From positions 1 to 25,633 of the forward strand of contig SHZG01000008.1 in NCBI GenBank assembly GCA_009692395.1: DNA of 25,633 bases. The letters are read 5' to 3'. Positions 13,998 through 23,300 of this stretch are shown here, in pieces. The notes under the pieces were generated by a model. It searched no databases. It had not been told where the DNA came from and saw only the letters and a program-made list of their open reading frames with translations. Each line of letters begins with the position of its first letter. The first letter of the stretch is position 1. Both the position numbers and the translations under genes were made by a program. The stretch comes from Methylococcales bacterium. Lineage in GTDB: Bacteria; Pseudomonadota; Gammaproteobacteria; Methylococcales; Methylomonadaceae.

Positions 13998-15741
13998 AAA
14001 TGATTTTTTCCACATACTGCACAATAAACTGCACGCTACGTTTACCTCTAAACTCATTAATATCCAATTTATAAGCCGCTTTTATTTGCCTTAATCCCAA
14101 CCAGTTTTCAGGCTGGTCGATAAAAAATACAATCGCATCAATCAATAATTGTCCGTCTGGTTTTCTTAACACTAATTTAAGATGACGTTGTCCGACAATT
14201 CGCGCTTGAATCACATCAAATATGCCATCAAACAGTGGTTCTGGAAATTCTTGTCCCCACGGCCCTGCGGATTGTAACAATTCGGCAAACTCAACCGTCA
14301 TTTCTTGTTCCGATAACTCACCATCGGAATAGACTTTTTGTTCTAAATCGACACTGGCGAGACGCTTAGCAACCATCTCATCAAATGCCAGTGCAAATGC
14401 AGGGTAGTCGTGCATAGCTAAACTTAACCCTGCCGCCATTGCATGACCGCCAAATTTACTGAGCAAATGCGGGTGGCTACTGGCAATGTCACTGAGAACG
14501 TCACGAATATGCACGCCTGTAATGGAACGCGCTGAACCTTTGATTAAATCGTCGCCAGCAGGTGCAAAGGCAATCACAGGGCGATGAATGCGGTCTTTAA
14601 TTCGCGAAGCTAAAATACCAATAACGCCTTGATGCCAGTCTTTATCATACAAACAAAACCCTGCGGGCAGATGCCGCTCATCTAACGGTTTCATTGCGCT
14701 TAAATAAGTCATGGCTTGTTGTTTCATCACGCCTTCAACGTCACGCCTGTCCTGATTTAGCTCATCGAGTTGATTCGCCATGTCTTTTGCCAGCCGAGGG
14801 TCATCAGTCAACAGGCATTCAATCCCTAACGCCATATCATCCATGCGCCCAGCGGCATTTAGCCGTGGCCCTAGCGAAAAGCCAAAATCAGTCGCCACGA
14901 GGGTGTGTGGGTTTTTACTCGATACCTCAATCAATGCCATTAAGCCGATGTGCGCTCGTCCTGTGCGGATGCGTTGTAAACCTTGATGCACTAAAATTCG
15001 ATTGACCTGATCCAGTGCCGCGACATCAGCAACAGTCCCTAAAGCAACATAATCCAATAACTGCGCCAGATTCGGCTCTGCCAGTTGTCGCTCTTCAAAC
15101 CAGTGACATTCTCTTAATCGACTCCGCAACGCCATCAAGACATAAAACATCACGCCTACACCTGCTAACGCCCTGCTAGGGAATTTATCACCCACTAAAT
15201 TAGGATTAACAATTGCATCGGCTGCTGGTAATTCAGCAGGCGGTAAATGATGGTCCGTTACTAATACTTTGATGCCCGCGTCTTTGGCGACTTTTACACC
15301 CTCAACACTGGATATGCCATTATCAACGGTAATAATCACATCGGGCTGTTGTAACTTAACCAGTTCGACAATTTCAGGGGTTAAACCATAACCGTATTCA
15401 AAACGGTTAGGCACAACGAAAGATACGTTTTTTGCACCTAATAATTGCAAACCTTTAATAGCCACCGCACAACTGGTCGCACCGTCAGCATCAAAATCAG
15501 CCACGATACAAATGCGTTGCTGTTCATTAATTGCCGTTATTAAGTGTGCCACCATGTCCGTCATCCCCGATAACAACCAAGGTGAAGGTAATTTGGCGAG
15601 GCTTCTGTCCAATTCATCTATCGACGTTAAACCTCTAGCCGCATAAATACGCGCTAATAAGGGATGAATATCGCCGAATGAAACGTTTTTTTTGTTGATA
15701 GTGCGTTGCGTAATAGCTTTTTTTATACCCTGATAATACAT
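13996..15741 (-). CDS. recJ: Single-stranded-DNA-specific exonuclease RecJ
   Basis: RecJ is a 5'-3' exonuclease on single-stranded DNA used in recombination and mismatch repair. The 581-residue product has the DHH-family motifs: DFDADGATS (about 80-88), VTDHHLPPAELPAADA with the DHH triad (about 160), and the DHHA1 motif FGGHAMAAGLSL near residue 400. A C-terminal OB-like domain follows. The length matches E. coli RecJ (577). Its ATG lies 15 bp after the dnaA stop on the same strand, so the two are probably co-transcribed; dnaN would be expected in that place in most gammaproteobacteria. Confidence 0.97.
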   Translation of the reverse strand: MYYQGIKKAITQRTINKKNVSFGDIHPLLARIYAARGLTSIDELDRSLAKLPSPWLLSGMTDMVAHLITAINEQQRICIVADFDADGATSCAVAIKGLQLLGAKNVSFVVPNRFEYGYGLTPEIVELVKLQQPDVIITVDNGISSVEGVKVAKDAGIKVLVTDHHLPPAELPAADAIVNPNLVGDKFPSRALAGVGVMFYVLMALRSRLRECHWFEERQLAEPNLAQLLDYVALGTVADVAALDQVNRILVHQGLQRIRTGRAHIGLMALIEVSSKNPHTLVATDFGFSLGPRLNAAGRMDDMALGIECLLTDDPRLAKDMANQLDELNQDRRDVEGVMKQQAMTYLSAMKPLDERHLPAGFCLYDKDWHQGVIGILASRIKDRIHRPVIAFAPAGDDLIKGSARSITGVHIRDVLSDIASSHPHLLSKFGGHAMAAGLSLAMHDYPAFALAFDEMVAKRLASVDLEQKVYSDGELSEQEMTVEFAELLQSAGPWGQEFPEPLFDGIFDVIQARIVGQRHLKLVLRKPDGQLLIDAIVFFIDQPENWLGLRQIKAAYKLDINEFRGKRSVQFIVQYVEKII

Positions 15742-15756
15742 AACACACTCACTTGT

Positions 15757-17082
15757 TTAATGGGATAAAGACCGCAATATATTTTCATAATCTTCTGCTA
15801 TTTTCATGTCAGATTTTTTTAGTTCCTCCACTTTTTTACAGGCGTTAATGACCGTGGTGTGATCGCGTCCACCAAAGGCATCACCAATGGCACATAAGCC
15901 TTGTGGGGTGAGTTCTCTGGCTAAACTCATTGCTATTTGGCGTGGGCGTGTCACTGATTGGCTACGGCTTTTAGAGGATAAGTCGGCTATGCGAATCTTG
16001 AAATAATCGGCAACGGTTTTTTGAATGTTATCAATATTGACTAATTTTTCTTGCAAAGAAAGTAAATCATGTAGGGCTTCTTTGGTAAATTCAATGGTGA
16101 TGTCACGCCCTGTAAATTGCGCATTGGCGATAACACGTCGTAACGCGCCTTCTAGGTCTCGCACATTGGATGGAATGCGTTTAGCAATAAAAAAAGCCAC
16201 TTCTTGCGGTAGATTGATATTGGATTGTGCGGTTTTTTTCATCAAAATAGCCGCTCGTGTTTCCATATCAGGTGGTTCAATTGACACAGGTAAGCCTGCG
16301 CCAAAGCGTGATTTTAAGCGTTCTTCTAGCCCGACAATTTCTTTGGGATATTTATCACAGGTTAAAATCACTTGATGTTTTTTATCCAAAAGTGAATTAA
16401 AGGTATGGAAAAATTCTTCTTGAGAACGCTCTTTACCCGCAAAAAATTGAATATCATCAATTAACAGCACATCAATGGCGCGATAATATTCTTTAAAGGT
16501 ATTAATTGCGTTTTGTTGCAAGGCTCTGACCATATCCTGCACGAATTTTTCAGAATGCAGGTAAACAATGGTTGCCGCTGGGTTTTTAGCTAAAATGGCA
16601 TTGCCGATGGCGTGCATTAAATGAGTTTTACCCAAGCCTGAGCTGCCGTAAATCAATAGCGGATTATAGGCTCTCCCCATGTTTTCAACGACTTGAAGCG
16701 ACGCGGCTCTGGCCAATTGATTCGATTTGCCTTCAACAAAATTATCGAAGGTAAAGGCTTTATTCAGAAAGTTAGGACCGACTTTTTTAACTTCAGTAGG
16801 TTTACTTACTTTTTTAACGATAACAGCGGCAGGTGTGGCTGAACTTTTAGAGCCAATTTCGAGATTTAAATCCATTGTGCCGTTGGAAAACTCACGAATA
16901 GAGTCTTCGATTTTGACAAAATAGTGTTCTTTTACCCAGTCCAGCACAAAGCGATTAGGGGCAAGTAATTTGATTTGACTCTCACTTTCTATCGACTGAA
17001 GTGGGCGTATCCATGTGCTGAAGTCTGAACTAGATATTTCATTTTCAAGTTTAGCAAGACAGTTATTCCAAATTGAATTCAT
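15757..17082 (-). CDS. dnaA: Chromosomal replication initiator protein DnaA
   Basis: DnaA is the AAA+ initiator that binds DnaA boxes at oriC and opens the origin. The 441-residue product has the N-terminal DnaB-interaction domain (SDFSTWIRPLQSIES), a variable linker (about 80-108), the AAA+ core with Walker A GSSGLGKTH (about 146-154; the usual form is GxxGLGKTH) and Walker B LIDDIQFF, and the C-terminal DNA-binding signature GGRDHTTVINACKKV. It is divergent from rpmH, the classical arrangement. A possible -10 (TATAGT on the minus strand at 17124-17129) lies about 40 bases before the ATG. Confidence 0.98.
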   Translation of the reverse strand: MNSIWNNCLAKLENEISSSDFSTWIRPLQSIESESQIKLLAPNRFVLDWVKEHYFVKIEDSIREFSNGTMDLNLEIGSKSSATPAAVIVKKVSKPTEVKKVGPNFLNKAFTFDNFVEGKSNQLARAASLQVVENMGRAYNPLLIYGSSGLGKTHLMHAIGNAILAKNPAATIVYLHSEKFVQDMVRALQQNAINTFKEYYRAIDVLLIDDIQFFAGKERSQEEFFHTFNSLLDKKHQVILTCDKYPKEIVGLEERLKSRFGAGLPVSIEPPDMETRAAILMKKTAQSNINLPQEVAFFIAKRIPSNVRDLEGALRRVIANAQFTGRDITIEFTKEALHDLLSLQEKLVNIDNIQKTVADYFKIRIADLSSKSRSQSVTRPRQIAMSLARELTPQGLCAIGDAFGGRDHTTVINACKKVEELKKSDMKIAEDYENILRSLSH

Positions 17083-17123
17083 GTGCGGTCGATAACAGTT
17101 TGATGTGTGTAAAGAGACTTTCC

Positions 17124-17129
17124 ACTATA
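17124..17129 (-). promoter_or_regulatory. Possible -10 box for dnaA
   Basis: The minus strand reads TATAGT, five of six matches to TATAAT, about 42 bases before the dnaA ATG. No recognisable -35 box stands at the right distance, so the call is weak. Confidence 0.3.
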
Positions 17130-17155
17130 CCGCAGTAAATCATTGCGCTACAGAA

Positions 17156-17184
17156 TTGACAGGGTGCGTGGTTTATTTTATCAT
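17156..17184 (+). promoter_or_regulatory. Sigma-70-type promoter of the rpmH-rnpA-yidD-yidC operon
   Basis: TTGACA (17156-17161, perfect -35), a 17-base spacer and TATCAT (17179-17184, one mismatch to the -10 consensus) form the best promoter in the window. Transcription would begin about 48 bases before the rpmH ATG. No clear DnaA box is visible in this 156-bp dnaA-rpmH gap. Confidence 0.75.
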
Positions 17185-17238
17185 CGGCAGTCTTTTTTAT
17201 CCGTTTTTGTTATCACTCACTCGTAGGCTTTAAGTAAT

Positions 17239-17376
17239 ATGAAAAGAACATACCAACCCAGTAAATTAAAACGCGCTAGAACCCACGGTTTTCGTGCCAG
17301 AATGGCAACAGTCGGTGGTCGTAACGTAATCAAAGCACGCAGAGCGAAAGGGCGCGCACAATTAACGCGTGTGTGA
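17239..17376 (+). CDS. rpmH: 50S ribosomal protein L34
   Basis: The 45-residue, highly basic product begins MKRTYQPSKLKRARTHGFRA and continues RMATVGGRNVIKARRAKGRA, the near-invariant L34 sequence. L34 is a small protein of the large ribosomal subunit. The length is normal. Its stop codon overlaps the GTG start of rnpA (GTGA), and a strong promoter lies upstream. Confidence 0.98.
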   Translation: MKRTYQPSKLKRARTHGFRARMATVGGRNVIKARRAKGRAQLTRV

Positions 17377-17738
17377 ACCAACCCACTTTTGGGTTTTCCC
17401 CACAGCGTCGGTTAAAAAAACCCGCTGACTATAAAAAAGTGTTTGCTAAGCCTGTAAAATCCAGTGATACCTATTTTACGCTGTTAGCCATTCAAAATGA
17501 GCTCGATCATTCACGGCTAGGCTTGGCAATCGCCAAAAAAAGTATAAAAAAAGCAGTGCATAGAAATATCATTAAACGCACTGTGAGGGAAAACTTTAGG
17601 CTACAAGAAAATTTGGGAAGTATAGATGTTGTCGTTTTGGCTCGTAGGGAAGCAATCGGTGTGCCGCTAGAATTATTAAGAAAGTCTCTGGAAAAGCATT
17701 GGCTTAAGTTGGTTGCCCGATGCGCTTCGCACTCATAG
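17373..17738 (+). CDS. rnpA: Ribonuclease P protein component
   Basis: RnpA is the protein subunit of RNase P, which matures tRNA 5' ends together with the RNA subunit. The 121-residue basic product has the family signature HRNIIKRTVRENFR (about residues 63-76), preceded by LGLAIAKKSIKKAV. The beginning RLKKPADYKKVF is also typical. I take GTG 17373-17375 as start, overlapping the rpmH stop as GTGA, which implies coupled translation; no competing ATG with a Shine-Dalgarno is seen. Its 3' end overlaps yidD by 19 bases. Confidence 0.95.
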   Translation: MNQPTFGFSPQRRLKKPADYKKVFAKPVKSSDTYFTLLAIQNELDHSRLGLAIAKKSIKKAVHRNIIKRTVRENFRLQENLGSIDVVVLARREAIGVPLELLRKSLEKHWLKLVARCASHS

Positions 17739-17953
17739 CACTTATAAAGTTTTACAAATACTTTATTAGCCCCTTGCTTGGGTCTAACTGTCGTTTCTAT
17801 CCAAGCTGTTCAAGTTATTCCCTAGAGGCATTGACGCGCTACGGTGCGGTGATTGGTTTCTATCTCACTCTCAGAAGATTATTTAAATGCCATCCCTTTC
17901 ATGAGGGTGGCATTGATCCCGTTCCAGAAAAATTTGGTAATAAGAATGGATAA
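17720..17953 (+). CDS. yidD: Membrane protein insertion efficiency factor YidD
   Basis: The 77-residue product carries the YidD hallmarks: FYKYFISPLLGSNCRFYPSC (residues about 11-30), SSYSLEAL, and the end CHPFHEGGIDPVP. YidD is a small amphipathic inner-membrane-associated protein that helps YidC and Sec insert membrane proteins. The start lies inside rnpA (19-base overlap) and its end overlaps the yidC start by eight bases; this overlapped arrangement is normal for the rpmH cluster. Confidence 0.96.
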   Translation: MRFALIALIKFYKYFISPLLGSNCRFYPSCSSYSLEALTRYGAVIGFYLTLRRLFKCHPFHEGGIDPVPEKFGNKNG

Positions 17954-19655
17954 CATAAGATTTATACTGGTCGTTACATTTTCAATGCTTGTTTTTATGT
18001 TAGTTCAAGCGTGGGAAATTGACTATGGCCCTAAAGCACCTGTTGCCCAAGAGGCAAGCACGACCATTAATGTGGAATCGTTGCCCACGACTAGCGGCAC
18101 ACCCGCAGAAGTGGGAACTAATGGCGAAACGCCAAGCACTACACCTGTCATAGTACTGCCAGTCGTTGGTAAAACAATCAAAGTTAAAACTGACGTGATT
18201 GCTTTGGAAATTGACGTAAAAGGCGGCAGCATTGTTAATTTGGATTTGCTTAATTATCCCGTAGAAAAAGCGAATACCACAGTCAACAAATTACGTGGCT
18301 TAGTTGGAATGTCTATTTCAGAAATAAACACCGCGCCTGTTAGATTATTTAATAGTGATCAAGCAAAACTATTCATTGCGCAAAGTGGTTTCATCACTGA
18401 AAAAGACTCGGTAAGCGCACCTAATCACGACAGTCTTTTTAGTAGTGCGCAAGACAGTTATACTCTAGCCGAAGGACAAGACAGCCTTTCTGTGCCATTA
18501 ACGTGGACAGATAATAATGGCTTGGTAGTGAGTAAGGTTTTCACTTTTAAACGTGGTAGCTACGCCATCGCATTGGATCAAAGCATACAAAATAATACAG
18601 GTAAAGCGTGGGCAGGCAGACAATATAGCCAACTCTTACGCATACCTAACACCGAAGGCAAAGGCAATATGCTGACAGGTGGTATGAGAGCTTATGATGG
18701 CGGTGTTGTTTATACTGAAAAGAATAAATACCAAAAAGTCAGCTTTGATGACATGAGTGAAGAAGCACTTAAAGTCACCACTACAGGTGGTTGGGCAGCA
18801 ATGATTCAACATTATTTTGCTTCTGCGTGGGTTCCACCTGCTGACCAAGAAAATAATTTGTACTCCAAAGAATTAAAAGATGGGCGTTATCTCATCGGCT
18901 CTTATTCACCTGCAATGACTGTGCAGAACAATGCGGCAATGCAATTTTCTGCACAATTATTTGCAGGGCCTAAAATTCAGCCCATGATGGAAAAAGTGGC
19001 TACAGGTCTTGAGTTAACCGTTGATTACAGCGTGTTAACGTTTGTTGGTAAACCCATTTACTGGCTGTTGAATAAAATTCACAGCTTCGTTGGTAACTGG
19101 GGTTTTGCGATTATCGGCGTGACCATGTGTATCAAGTTGTTATTTTTCCCATTATCGCAAGCCAGTTTTAAATCAATGGCGAAAATGCGTAAAATCCAAC
19201 CGCGCTTAAAAGAACTGCAAGACCGTTTTAAAGATGACAGACCACGTTTTAACACTGAAATGATGGCACTGTACAAAACGGAAAAGGTTAATCCGCTAGG
19301 CGGCTGTTTACCGATATTGATACAAATCCCTGTGTTTATGGCATTGTATTGGGTACTCAGTGAAACCGTTGAGTTTCGTCAAGCACCGTTTCTGTTATGG
19401 ATACAAGATTTATCCATAGAAGATCCGTTCTATCTTTTGCCAATCGTGATGGGCATCTCCATGAAAATTCAGCAAGGACTCAATCCAGCACCGATTGATC
19501 CTATTCAAGCGAAAGTCATGAAAATGTTCCCTATCGTATTTACCGTGTTCTTTTTATTCTTCCCTGCGGGTTTGGTGTTGTACTGGGTTATCAATAACAC
19601 CCTATCAATCATTCAACAAACCATCATTACCAAGCAAATAGAAAAAGCACCTTAA
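17946..19655 (+). CDS. yidC: Membrane protein insertase YidC
   Basis: YidC inserts and folds inner-membrane proteins. From the ATG at 17946-17948 the product is 569 residues and starts MDNIRFILVVTFSMLVFMLVQAW, the usual first membrane helix. The frame extends upstream to 17853, but that part merely overlaps yidD. A large periplasmic domain (about 30-350) is followed by the conserved insertase core with membrane helices, including FVGNWGFAIIGVTMCIKLLFF-type sequence, the basic hairpin MRKIQPRLKELQDRFKDD, and NPLGGCLPILIQIPVFMALY. The usual FFPAGLVLYWVINN lies near the end. The gene overlaps yidD by eight bases and is closed by a terminator. Confidence 0.97.
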   Translation: MDNIRFILVVTFSMLVFMLVQAWEIDYGPKAPVAQEASTTINVESLPTTSGTPAEVGTNGETPSTTPVIVLPVVGKTIKVKTDVIALEIDVKGGSIVNLDLLNYPVEKANTTVNKLRGLVGMSISEINTAPVRLFNSDQAKLFIAQSGFITEKDSVSAPNHDSLFSSAQDSYTLAEGQDSLSVPLTWTDNNGLVVSKVFTFKRGSYAIALDQSIQNNTGKAWAGRQYSQLLRIPNTEGKGNMLTGGMRAYDGGVVYTEKNKYQKVSFDDMSEEALKVTTTGGWAAMIQHYFASAWVPPADQENNLYSKELKDGRYLIGSYSPAMTVQNNAAMQFSAQLFAGPKIQPMMEKVATGLELTVDYSVLTFVGKPIYWLLNKIHSFVGNWGFAIIGVTMCIKLLFFPLSQASFKSMAKMRKIQPRLKELQDRFKDDRPRFNTEMMALYKTEKVNPLGGCLPILIQIPVFMALYWVLSETVEFRQAPFLLWIQDLSIEDPFYLLPIVMGISMKIQQGLNPAPIDPIQAKVMKMFPIVFTVFFLFFPAGLVLYWVINNTLSIIQQTIITKQIEKAP

Positions 19656-19683
19656 CGGCTTTTTTAGCTACCAAAACAAGCCC

Positions 19684-19719
19684 AAACCGCCGAAGTTTTT
19701 AAAACCTCGGCGGTTTTTT
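19684..19719 (+). terminator. Intrinsic terminator after yidC
   Basis: The stem AACCGCCGA / TCGGCGGTT with an AT-rich loop is followed by a run of six T. It lies between yidC and mnmE and should end the rpmH operon, leaving mnmE to a separate promoter or to read-through. Confidence 0.85.
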
Positions 19720-19736
19720 CATATTGAGGCACGAGA

Positions 19737-21080
19737 ATGTTAAATCACACTGAAACTATCGCCGCTATTGCTACGCCCTCAGGTAATGGTGGTGTTGGCA
19801 TCATTCGTATCTCAGGCACATTAGTGACCCGCATTGCTAGTCAACTACTCAACAAGCCGATAACTCCACGCCACGCCGTCTATACTTCATTTCTTGATAA
19901 CGATGGCAGCGTGATTGATTCAGGCATCGCCCTCTACTTTCCTAATCCGCATTCTTACACTGGCGAAGACATTCTTGAACTCCAAGGACACGGCGGCTCG
20001 GTGGTATTGGATATGGTATTACGCCGCGTTATTAGCTTAGGGGCGAGACTTGCGCAAGCAGGCGAGTTCACCGAACGCGCGTTTTTAAACAACAAAATCG
20101 ACTTAGCTCAAGCCGAAGCGGTTGCTGATTTGATTACTAGCAGCACCGAACAAGCGGTGCGTTCTGCGCAAAAATCCATGCAGGGCGTATTCTCAGAGCA
20201 AATCAACCAACTGGTCGAAGAACTCACAGAATTAAGAATTTATGTGGAAGCGGCGATTGATTTTGTGGATGAAGAAATCGACTTTCTCAGTGATGGCATC
20301 GTTGAAAATCGCCTTATTCGCTTACTAGAGCGACTTGCGCAAATTCAAAAAACTGCCAACCAAGGACGGTTACTGCATGAGGGCATGACTATCGTGTTAG
20401 CGGGCAAGCCTAATGCAGGCAAATCCAGTTTATTAAACGCGTTAGCAGGACATGAAGCCGCCATCGTTACCGACATAGCAGGCACAACGCGTGACGTACT
20501 GCGTGAACGTATCCAACTGGATGGAATGCCACTACATATCATCGACACCGCAGGATTACACGACAGCGATAACGCCATTGAGCAAGAAGGCATCCGCCGC
20601 GCGTGGGCAGAAATTGAAAAAGCGGATAAAATTTTGTTGCTCATTGATGCCAGAGCAGACGAAGACCCAGAATTACTCGCTTCATTGCCCAGTCATATCA
20701 ATATCACCAAAATCTACAACAAAATTGATCTACTAGGCATCGCGCCTGAAATTAAACAACACGAACACCAGAGCGAAATCTACTTGTCCATCAAAACAGG
20801 GCAAGGCATGGAGCTACTCACCGAACATCTCAAACAAAGCGTTGATTTTAACGCAAACACTGAAAACGTCTTTATCGCCCGTAGACGACACATCGAAGCC
20901 CTCAATCAAGGCTATGAATCCGTCAGCAGTGCATTAAATCAATTACAAACCAGCCTAGCAGGTGAATTAGTTGCCGAAGATTTACGCCTAGCGCAAAACA
21001 GCCTCGCCGAAATCACAGGGCAGTTCAGCTCCGATGATTTATTGGGGAAAATATTTGCCAGCTTTTGTATCGGAAAATAA
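19737..21080 (+). CDS. mnmE: tRNA modification GTPase MnmE
   Basis: MnmE with MnmG modifies the wobble uridine of certain tRNAs (cmnm5U), using a folate-derived one-carbon unit. The 447-residue product has an N-terminal tetrahydrofolate-binding domain (starts IAAIATPSGNGGVGIIRISG), a helical domain, and an inserted GTPase domain with G1 GKPNAGKSS, G2 DIAGTTRD, G3 DTAGLH and G4 NKID. It ends with the invariant FCIGK. A Shine-Dalgarno GAGG lies seven bases before the ATG. mnmE after yidC is the classical order; 16 bp separate it from the convergent pqiC stop. Confidence 0.98.
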   Translation: MLNHTETIAAIATPSGNGGVGIIRISGTLVTRIASQLLNKPITPRHAVYTSFLDNDGSVIDSGIALYFPNPHSYTGEDILELQGHGGSVVLDMVLRRVISLGARLAQAGEFTERAFLNNKIDLAQAEAVADLITSSTEQAVRSAQKSMQGVFSEQINQLVEELTELRIYVEAAIDFVDEEIDFLSDGIVENRLIRLLERLAQIQKTANQGRLLHEGMTIVLAGKPNAGKSSLLNALAGHEAAIVTDIAGTTRDVLRERIQLDGMPLHIIDTAGLHDSDNAIEQEGIRRAWAEIEKADKILLLIDARADEDPELLASLPSHINITKIYNKIDLLGIAPEIKQHEHQSEIYLSIKTGQGMELLTEHLKQSVDFNANTENVFIARRRHIEALNQGYESVSSALNQLQTSLAGELVAEDLRLAQNSLAEITGQFSSDDLLGKIFASFCIGK

Positions 21081-21096
21081 TGCTTGGTAACGCTGA

Positions 21097-21699
21097 CTAA
21101 TTTTTGGGTAGCCGATGCAGTTCTAAAGACAGCTGTTGACTAAATAGATTGAGTAGTTTTTCTTGGGCTAGTACGGCACTTTGGTAACTCATATCATTCA
21201 ATACTTGTGTGAGATTGGTTCGACCATTACTCACAATGGTGTGTTTTTTTTCTTCCATGATTGCCCAATTTGCTTCAAGGTTTGCCGACTTACCTAGTTG
21301 GCTATCGAAGCGACTAATATCAATAATAATTCGATAATCCATATCACCATAAGCACTCCACGGATAGCCTCTTACGATACTATTTGCTTGCTGTGCTTCC
21401 AGATTTTTGCTTAACACATCAATGACATTACCTTTTAAGGGGGCTGCCCATTGGTGAAATTCAGCCAGTTGTATGCCGTGATTTTCTGTCCGCGTCACAA
21501 TTTGTTGGCGATCCAGTACAGCGGGTAGTGTCAATGGCCCTAAACCAATCCTTTGTTTTTTTTCAACAGTCGTTGTTGCAATAACTGGCAGGTTATGTGA
21601 CTCCAATAAATAAAAACTAGGCGCGGGGGTTTCTGCGCAAGCAGTGAGTAACAAACCAGCGCAGAGCATTATTAATTCGTGTAAATGTTTATTTGGCAT
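21097..21699 (-). CDS. pqiC: PqiC-like lipoprotein (ABC-type transport auxiliary lipoprotein)
   Basis: The 200-residue product has a lipoprotein signal with the lipobox LTAC (Cys20) and the family's start of the mature part, SFYLLES. GLGPLTLPAVLDRQQIVTR (about 52-70) and the FHQWAAPL motif are typical of the YmbA/PqiC family. PqiC is an outer-membrane lipoprotein that contacts the PqiB tunnel in lipid transport between the membranes. It lies five bases behind pqiB and ends the pqi operon. Its stop faces mnmE with no obvious terminator. Confidence 0.92.
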   Translation of the reverse strand: MPNKHLHELIMLCAGLLLTACAETPAPSFYLLESHNLPVIATTTVEKKQRIGLGPLTLPAVLDRQQIVTRTENHGIQLAEFHQWAAPLKGNVIDVLSKNLEAQQANSIVRGYPWSAYGDMDYRIIIDISRFDSQLGKSANLEANWAIMEEKKHTIVSNGRTNLTQVLNDMSYQSAVLAQEKLLNLFSQQLSLELHRLPKN

Positions 21700-21704
21700 G
21701 ATGG

Positions 21705-23300
21705 TTATTTCTCTTTTTTACCACGAAGTAAAGAATCAGGGTGTTGCTCTAAATAATTGGTAAGCTGTTTCACTGAACTGGCGGTTTGCGTGAGTTCTTG
21801 CAGTAATTGATTGAGTTCGAACTGCACGGTTGAACCAGGTTCTAAGGTGCTTAATACTTGTTGCGTTGATTCCATCGTTTTATCAGCAGCTTTCAGGGTT
21901 TTATCGGCATTTTTCAGTGTGCCTGTCCCAGTCACTAAGGTCGTCGTTGCCGCTTTAGAGGTGCCTTGTAAGGACACTAGGGTTTTATTAATTTCTTCCG
22001 TCATGGTTTCCAATGGTAGTTTGGCAACTTTATCCATGATGGCTTGGGCAGAGTTGGTAATTTGATCCAAGGCGTTAGGCGTTGTTGGAAATTCTGGATA
22101 GCCCGTTGCATTTTCATGAAAAACGACTTTGCTTTTTGGAAACAAATCTAACGCTACGAATAACTGTCCTGTGAGTAGACTGCCCGTTTGTAATTGTGCG
22201 CGTAAGCCTTGACTAACCAGATGCGCTACATTTTCTTTAAAGGTTTTATTTTCTTGTGGATTCAGCTTTTTAACGCGATCAGGTTCAATTTCAACCGTCA
22301 CTGGAATGAGTATTTCAGCGGTTTTTTTATCTATTTCTAGGTTAATATCAACCACTTTGCCCAGTGGAATGCCTCGTAATAACACAGGGGCATCAATCGC
22401 TAAGCCGCGTACTGAGCCACTAAAATACATAATGATTCTGACGGTTTTGTTATAAAGCACTTGAGCCGATTGATCGTAATCATCGAATAGTCGAAAGAGC
22501 GTATTTTCAGGTGCGTTTTCCGCATTATTATTGTCTGGATTACGAAAAGCAATGCCCCCAGCCAATAACGCAACTAATGGCCCTGTTCTTACTTTAAAGC
22601 CATCGGCACCTGCTGATAAATCAATACCGCTGTCTACCCAAAACAGGGTATTTTTGCGAATGAATTTGTCATAAGGGGCGTTAATGAAAATATTTAATTT
22701 GATGTCCTCCGCGTTATTCGCTAAGTTATAGTCGAGTACCTGACCAACGGTAATGCCATGAAAGCTAATCGGCGTACCAGCACTCATTGACCCGATATTA
22801 CTAGTTTCTAGGGTAAATTTTGTGCCTTGCTCATTCATTGTGAAGGTCGGAGGGATGGCAAGTCCTGTAAAGTGCCGCTCTTTATCACCTTTTGCTGGCT
22901 TAATGGCTATGTAAGCCCCAGAAAGCAAGGTATTTAAGCCAGACACACCGCCTAAACCGATTCGGGGCTTAACTACCCAGAACTGAGTGTTTTTTGTCAA
23001 ATATTGACTACTGTCTTTATCCATTTGCGCGGTGACTTCGATGGATGTCTCATCTTTTATGGAAATATCAGTGATTTTGCCAATTTCGACATCTAGGTAT
23101 TTAATTTTAGTTTTATCAACTTCTAAACCGTCAGCGGTAGACAAAATGATGGTGATTTCTGGGCCTTTTTCTGACAAATTTTTATAAATAAGCCAACCTG
23201 TCACTAATAAGGCACATAAAGGTAATAGCCAAATTAACGGCAATTCACGTTTTTTATTGATAACAGCCTCTGCCGCTTCGGGTTCGATAAAATCAGTCAT
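21705..23300 (-). CDS. pqiB: PqiB, MCE-domain intermembrane transport protein
   Basis: PqiB builds a periplasm-spanning tube of stacked MlaD/MCE rings that moves lipids between the membranes. The product (531 residues from my start) has an N-terminal membrane helix (about 22-42, LPLIWLLPLCALLVTGWLIY), then three MCE domains, each with a pattern such as GTPISFHGITVGQV or APVLLRGIPLGKV. A helical C-terminus (about 400-525) rich in Thr, Leu and Gln follows. I place the start at the ATG overlapping the pqiA stop as ATGA; the longer frame would need a TTG codon at 23321. Size and order match E. coli pqiABC. Confidence 0.94.
   Translation of the reverse strand: MTDFIEPEAAEAVINKKRELPLIWLLPLCALLVTGWLIYKNLSEKGPEITIILSTADGLEVDKTKIKYLDVEIGKITDISIKDETSIEVTAQMDKDSSQYLTKNTQFWVVKPRIGLGGVSGLNTLLSGAYIAIKPAKGDKERHFTGLAIPPTFTMNEQGTKFTLETSNIGSMSAGTPISFHGITVGQVLDYNLANNAEDIKLNIFINAPYDKFIRKNTLFWVDSGIDLSAGADGFKVRTGPLVALLAGGIAFRNPDNNNAENAPENTLFRLFDDYDQSAQVLYNKTVRIIMYFSGSVRGLAIDAPVLLRGIPLGKVVDINLEIDKKTAEILIPVTVEIEPDRVKKLNPQENKTFKENVAHLVSQGLRAQLQTGSLLTGQLFVALDLFPKSKVVFHENATGYPEFPTTPNALDQITNSAQAIMDKVAKLPLETMTEEINKTLVSLQGTSKAATTTLVTGTGTLKNADKTLKAADKTMESTQQVLSTLEPGSTVQFELNQLLQELTQTASSVKQLTNYLEQHPDSLLRGKKEK

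Noticed and set aside
17083..17238. oriC in the dnaA-rpmH gap
   Set aside because: No TTATCCACA-type DnaA boxes are visible; only loose partial matches such as TTATCCGTT and TTATCACTC. One TTTTCCACA at 14006-14014 lies alone at the end of recJ.
17853..17945. Longer yidC start
   Set aside because: The extra 31 codons overlap yidD in another frame and place residues before the normal first membrane helix; the ATG at 17946 gives the standard YidC start.
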